64,000 nt of DNA from Solirubrobacterales bacterium 70-9. Its GTDB lineage: Bacteria; Pseudomonadota; Alphaproteobacteria; Acetobacterales; Acetobacteraceae. A model generated the notes under the pieces. The model had not been told where the DNA came from and searched no databases. It was given only the letters and a program-made list of their open reading frames with translations. Below, piece after piece: positions 62,854-64,000 of the stretch. The first letter of the stretch is position 1. Every line of letters begins with the position of its first letter. The stretch is taken from contig CAJCJG010000159.1 of NCBI GenBank assembly GCA_903970625.1, forward strand, positions 1 through 64,000. The letters run 5' to 3'. Position numbers and translations under genes: made by a program.

Positions 62854-63687
62854 ATGAGTAATCCGAGCAGTGTAAAGCGAAGTTTTCCGACAATTGTCGA
62901 ACGCCGGCGCCGTTACATAGCGTCAAAATTCCCGGTGACTGCGGTCAAAATGTTGGAAATTGGCGCGATGGACATGCCGACGTTTCATCCCGACGAGGCC
63001 GCCATTTTTTTCATGGACTACTTTTCCGACGAGGAATTTGCCAATCTGGCGGCTCGCAATCAAATCTCGCGACCGCTTGAGAACCTCATGCATGTCGATT
63101 TTGTAACGAAACGCAAACATTTTGCCAAAGACGTCCAAAATAGCTTCGACGTTATCATTGCCGCCCATGTCATCGAACATGTGGCAGACCCGATAGCGTG
63201 GCTGCGAGAGCTTCAATCCCTTCTGACCGAAACCGGTCGCATATTCCTGTGTATTCCGGATCGCCGCTATACGTTCGACATCCTCCGGCGCGAATCGACG
63301 CCATTCGATCTACTGCGTGCTTTTCGCTCGGATGCCACCGTTCCTGATATCTACACAATCGCCGAGTTCTTTTATTATAACCGGCATGTGTCTGTAGCAG
63401 ACTGTTGGGGCGATCCCGTCGCGCTACAGAATAAAATCGCAAAAAAGAATTATTCTGTTAATTCTTCGATGCAGCGCGCCCAAGCGATGATTGTCGGTGA
63501 GGAGGTTCATGTCAATGTGCATGCAACCGTCTATAGCTATCCGACGTTCGCGTCGCTTTGGGATGGGTTGACCGAGACAGGTCTGTTGGACCTCGATTTA
63601 GAGGATATCGTGGACGCCGACCGCGACTCGAATGAATTTTGGGTTCTGCTGAACCGTCGGGTGCCAGCTTCTTCAGCTTCCTCATAG
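62854..63687 (+). CDS. SAM-dependent methyltransferase
   Basis: Methyltransferase of 277 residues. Motif I is AVKMLEIGAMDMPTFHPDE, slightly divergent from the usual glycine pattern. The central FDVIIAAHVIEHVADPIAWL and GRIFLCIPDRRYTFDILR are typical of class I sugar/small-molecule methyltransferases. AGGAAAG lies 8 nt upstream of the ATG. Base composition is clearly more AT-rich than its neighbours (for example around 63370-63470), a possible sign of recent transfer. Confidence 0.85.
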   Translation: MSNPSSVKRSFPTIVERRRRYIASKFPVTAVKMLEIGAMDMPTFHPDEAAIFFMDYFSDEEFANLAARNQISRPLENLMHVDFVTKRKHFAKDVQNSFDVIIAAHVIEHVADPIAWLRELQSLLTETGRIFLCIPDRRYTFDILRRESTPFDLLRAFRSDATVPDIYTIAEFFYYNRHVSVADCWGDPVALQNKIAKKNYSVNSSMQRAQAMIVGEEVHVNVHATVYSYPTFASLWDGLTETGLLDLDLEDIVDADRDSNEFWVLLNRRVPASSASS

Positions 63688-63745
63688 CCACGACTTCAAC
63701 GAGGGAACGAGTCCTGTCGATCTTTCCCCAAACCCAGGGACCAAA

Positions 63746-64000
63746 ATGACACCCGCGACGCGCCTGCACCCGGACACATGGCTCACCGCCGATCAACTCG
63801 GCCAAGTGTACCCGCCGTATCGCAAGACGTTTCCGTTCGAAACGGACATGATCGACGACGCGCACGAAGCCCTGCGTGCCGCCTCGGTCAACGGCATGCT
63901 GCGCGGCAATCTGAAAGGCAGCCTGCGGGAAGCGGATGCGCTCAAGATCTACGAACTGGCCTATTTTTCGCCCGGGCCGATCCTCGAACTCGGCACCTAT
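63746..64000 (+). CDS. SAM methyltransferase-like protein, truncated by the window end
   Basis: Eighty-five codons are present, with no stop before the window edge. The N-terminus MTPATRLHPDTWLTADQLGQ leads into a helical segment and then FSPGPILELGTY, which looks like the start of motif I of a class I methyltransferase. AGGGA lies 7 nt before the ATG. It is the third methyltransferase in a row of the glycan cluster. Confidence 0.65.
   Translation, partial: MTPATRLHPDTWLTADQLGQVYPPYRKTFPFETDMIDDAHEALRAASVNGMLRGNLKGSLREADALKIYELAYFSPGPILELGTY

Overview
The window is GC-rich chromosomal DNA with tightly packed, often 4-bp-overlapping genes. It carries a MucR regulator next to a Mur-like Fur protein, an OlsB-type ornithine-lipid enzyme, an MbfA-type iron exporter, an HWE sensor kinase and an EcfG-type stress promoter, which together point to an Alphaproteobacterium. 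The multi-haem cytochrome resembling acetic-acid-bacteria dehydrogenase subunits and the repeat-plus-Hint secreted-type protein suggest Acetobacteraceae; this is inference from gene content. No phage, IS element, CRISPR array or plasmid function was seen.

Region 1 (1-5.3 kb): a periplasmic tri-haem cytochrome c faces a 2OG-Fe(II) oxygenase, followed by a GlsB-like stress membrane protein, an SDR and adenine deaminase. Region 2 (5.4-16.2 kb): a complete five-gene peptide/nickel-type ABC importer converges on a two-gene operon of an isopenicillin-N-synthase-like dioxygenase and a 5-formyl-THF-cycloligase paralogue. Divergent from that pair is a second, PotABCD-like importer. Region 3 (16.4-19 kb): a stress block with an EcfG promoter, a DUF2383 protein, a 49-residue membrane peptide and an HWE histidine kinase. 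Region 4 (19.4-21.8 kb): a large repeat protein with a C-terminal Hint domain and an internal 660-bp duplication, then tRNA-Arg(CCT) on the opposite strand.

Region 5 (21.9-35.1 kb): a co-directional catabolic block of M19 dipeptidase, aldo/keto reductase, dipeptide-type ABC importer with a fused double ATPase, PutA, DadA and an Asp/Glu-racemase-like enzyme. It reads as uptake and breakdown of proline, D-amino acids or small peptides. Region 6 (35.1-44.6 kb): housekeeping genes, including nicotinamidase, endonuclease III, lnt, a 2-hydroxyacid dehydrogenase, olsB, fur/mur, mucR, a TusA-like protein, rimI, tsaB, a RutE-like reductase and a NifU protein. Region 7 (44.7-53.3 kb): a second D-amino-acid dehydrogenase, MbfA, DUF427, and an operon joining a GGDEF/EAL protein, a YfiR-like periplasmic protein and a TonB-dependent receptor.

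Region 8 (53.6-64 kb): a surface-glycan cluster. It has a 1469-residue multidomain glycosyltransferase, two more glycosyltransferases, a secreted toroid-like protein that may be a polysaccharide lyase, and three SAM methyltransferases, the last cut by the window end. The best candidates for undescribed biology are the IPNS/cycloligase/importer cluster, the GGDEF/EAL-YfiR-TonB receptor operon, and the giant glycosyltransferase with its partner lyase-like protein.
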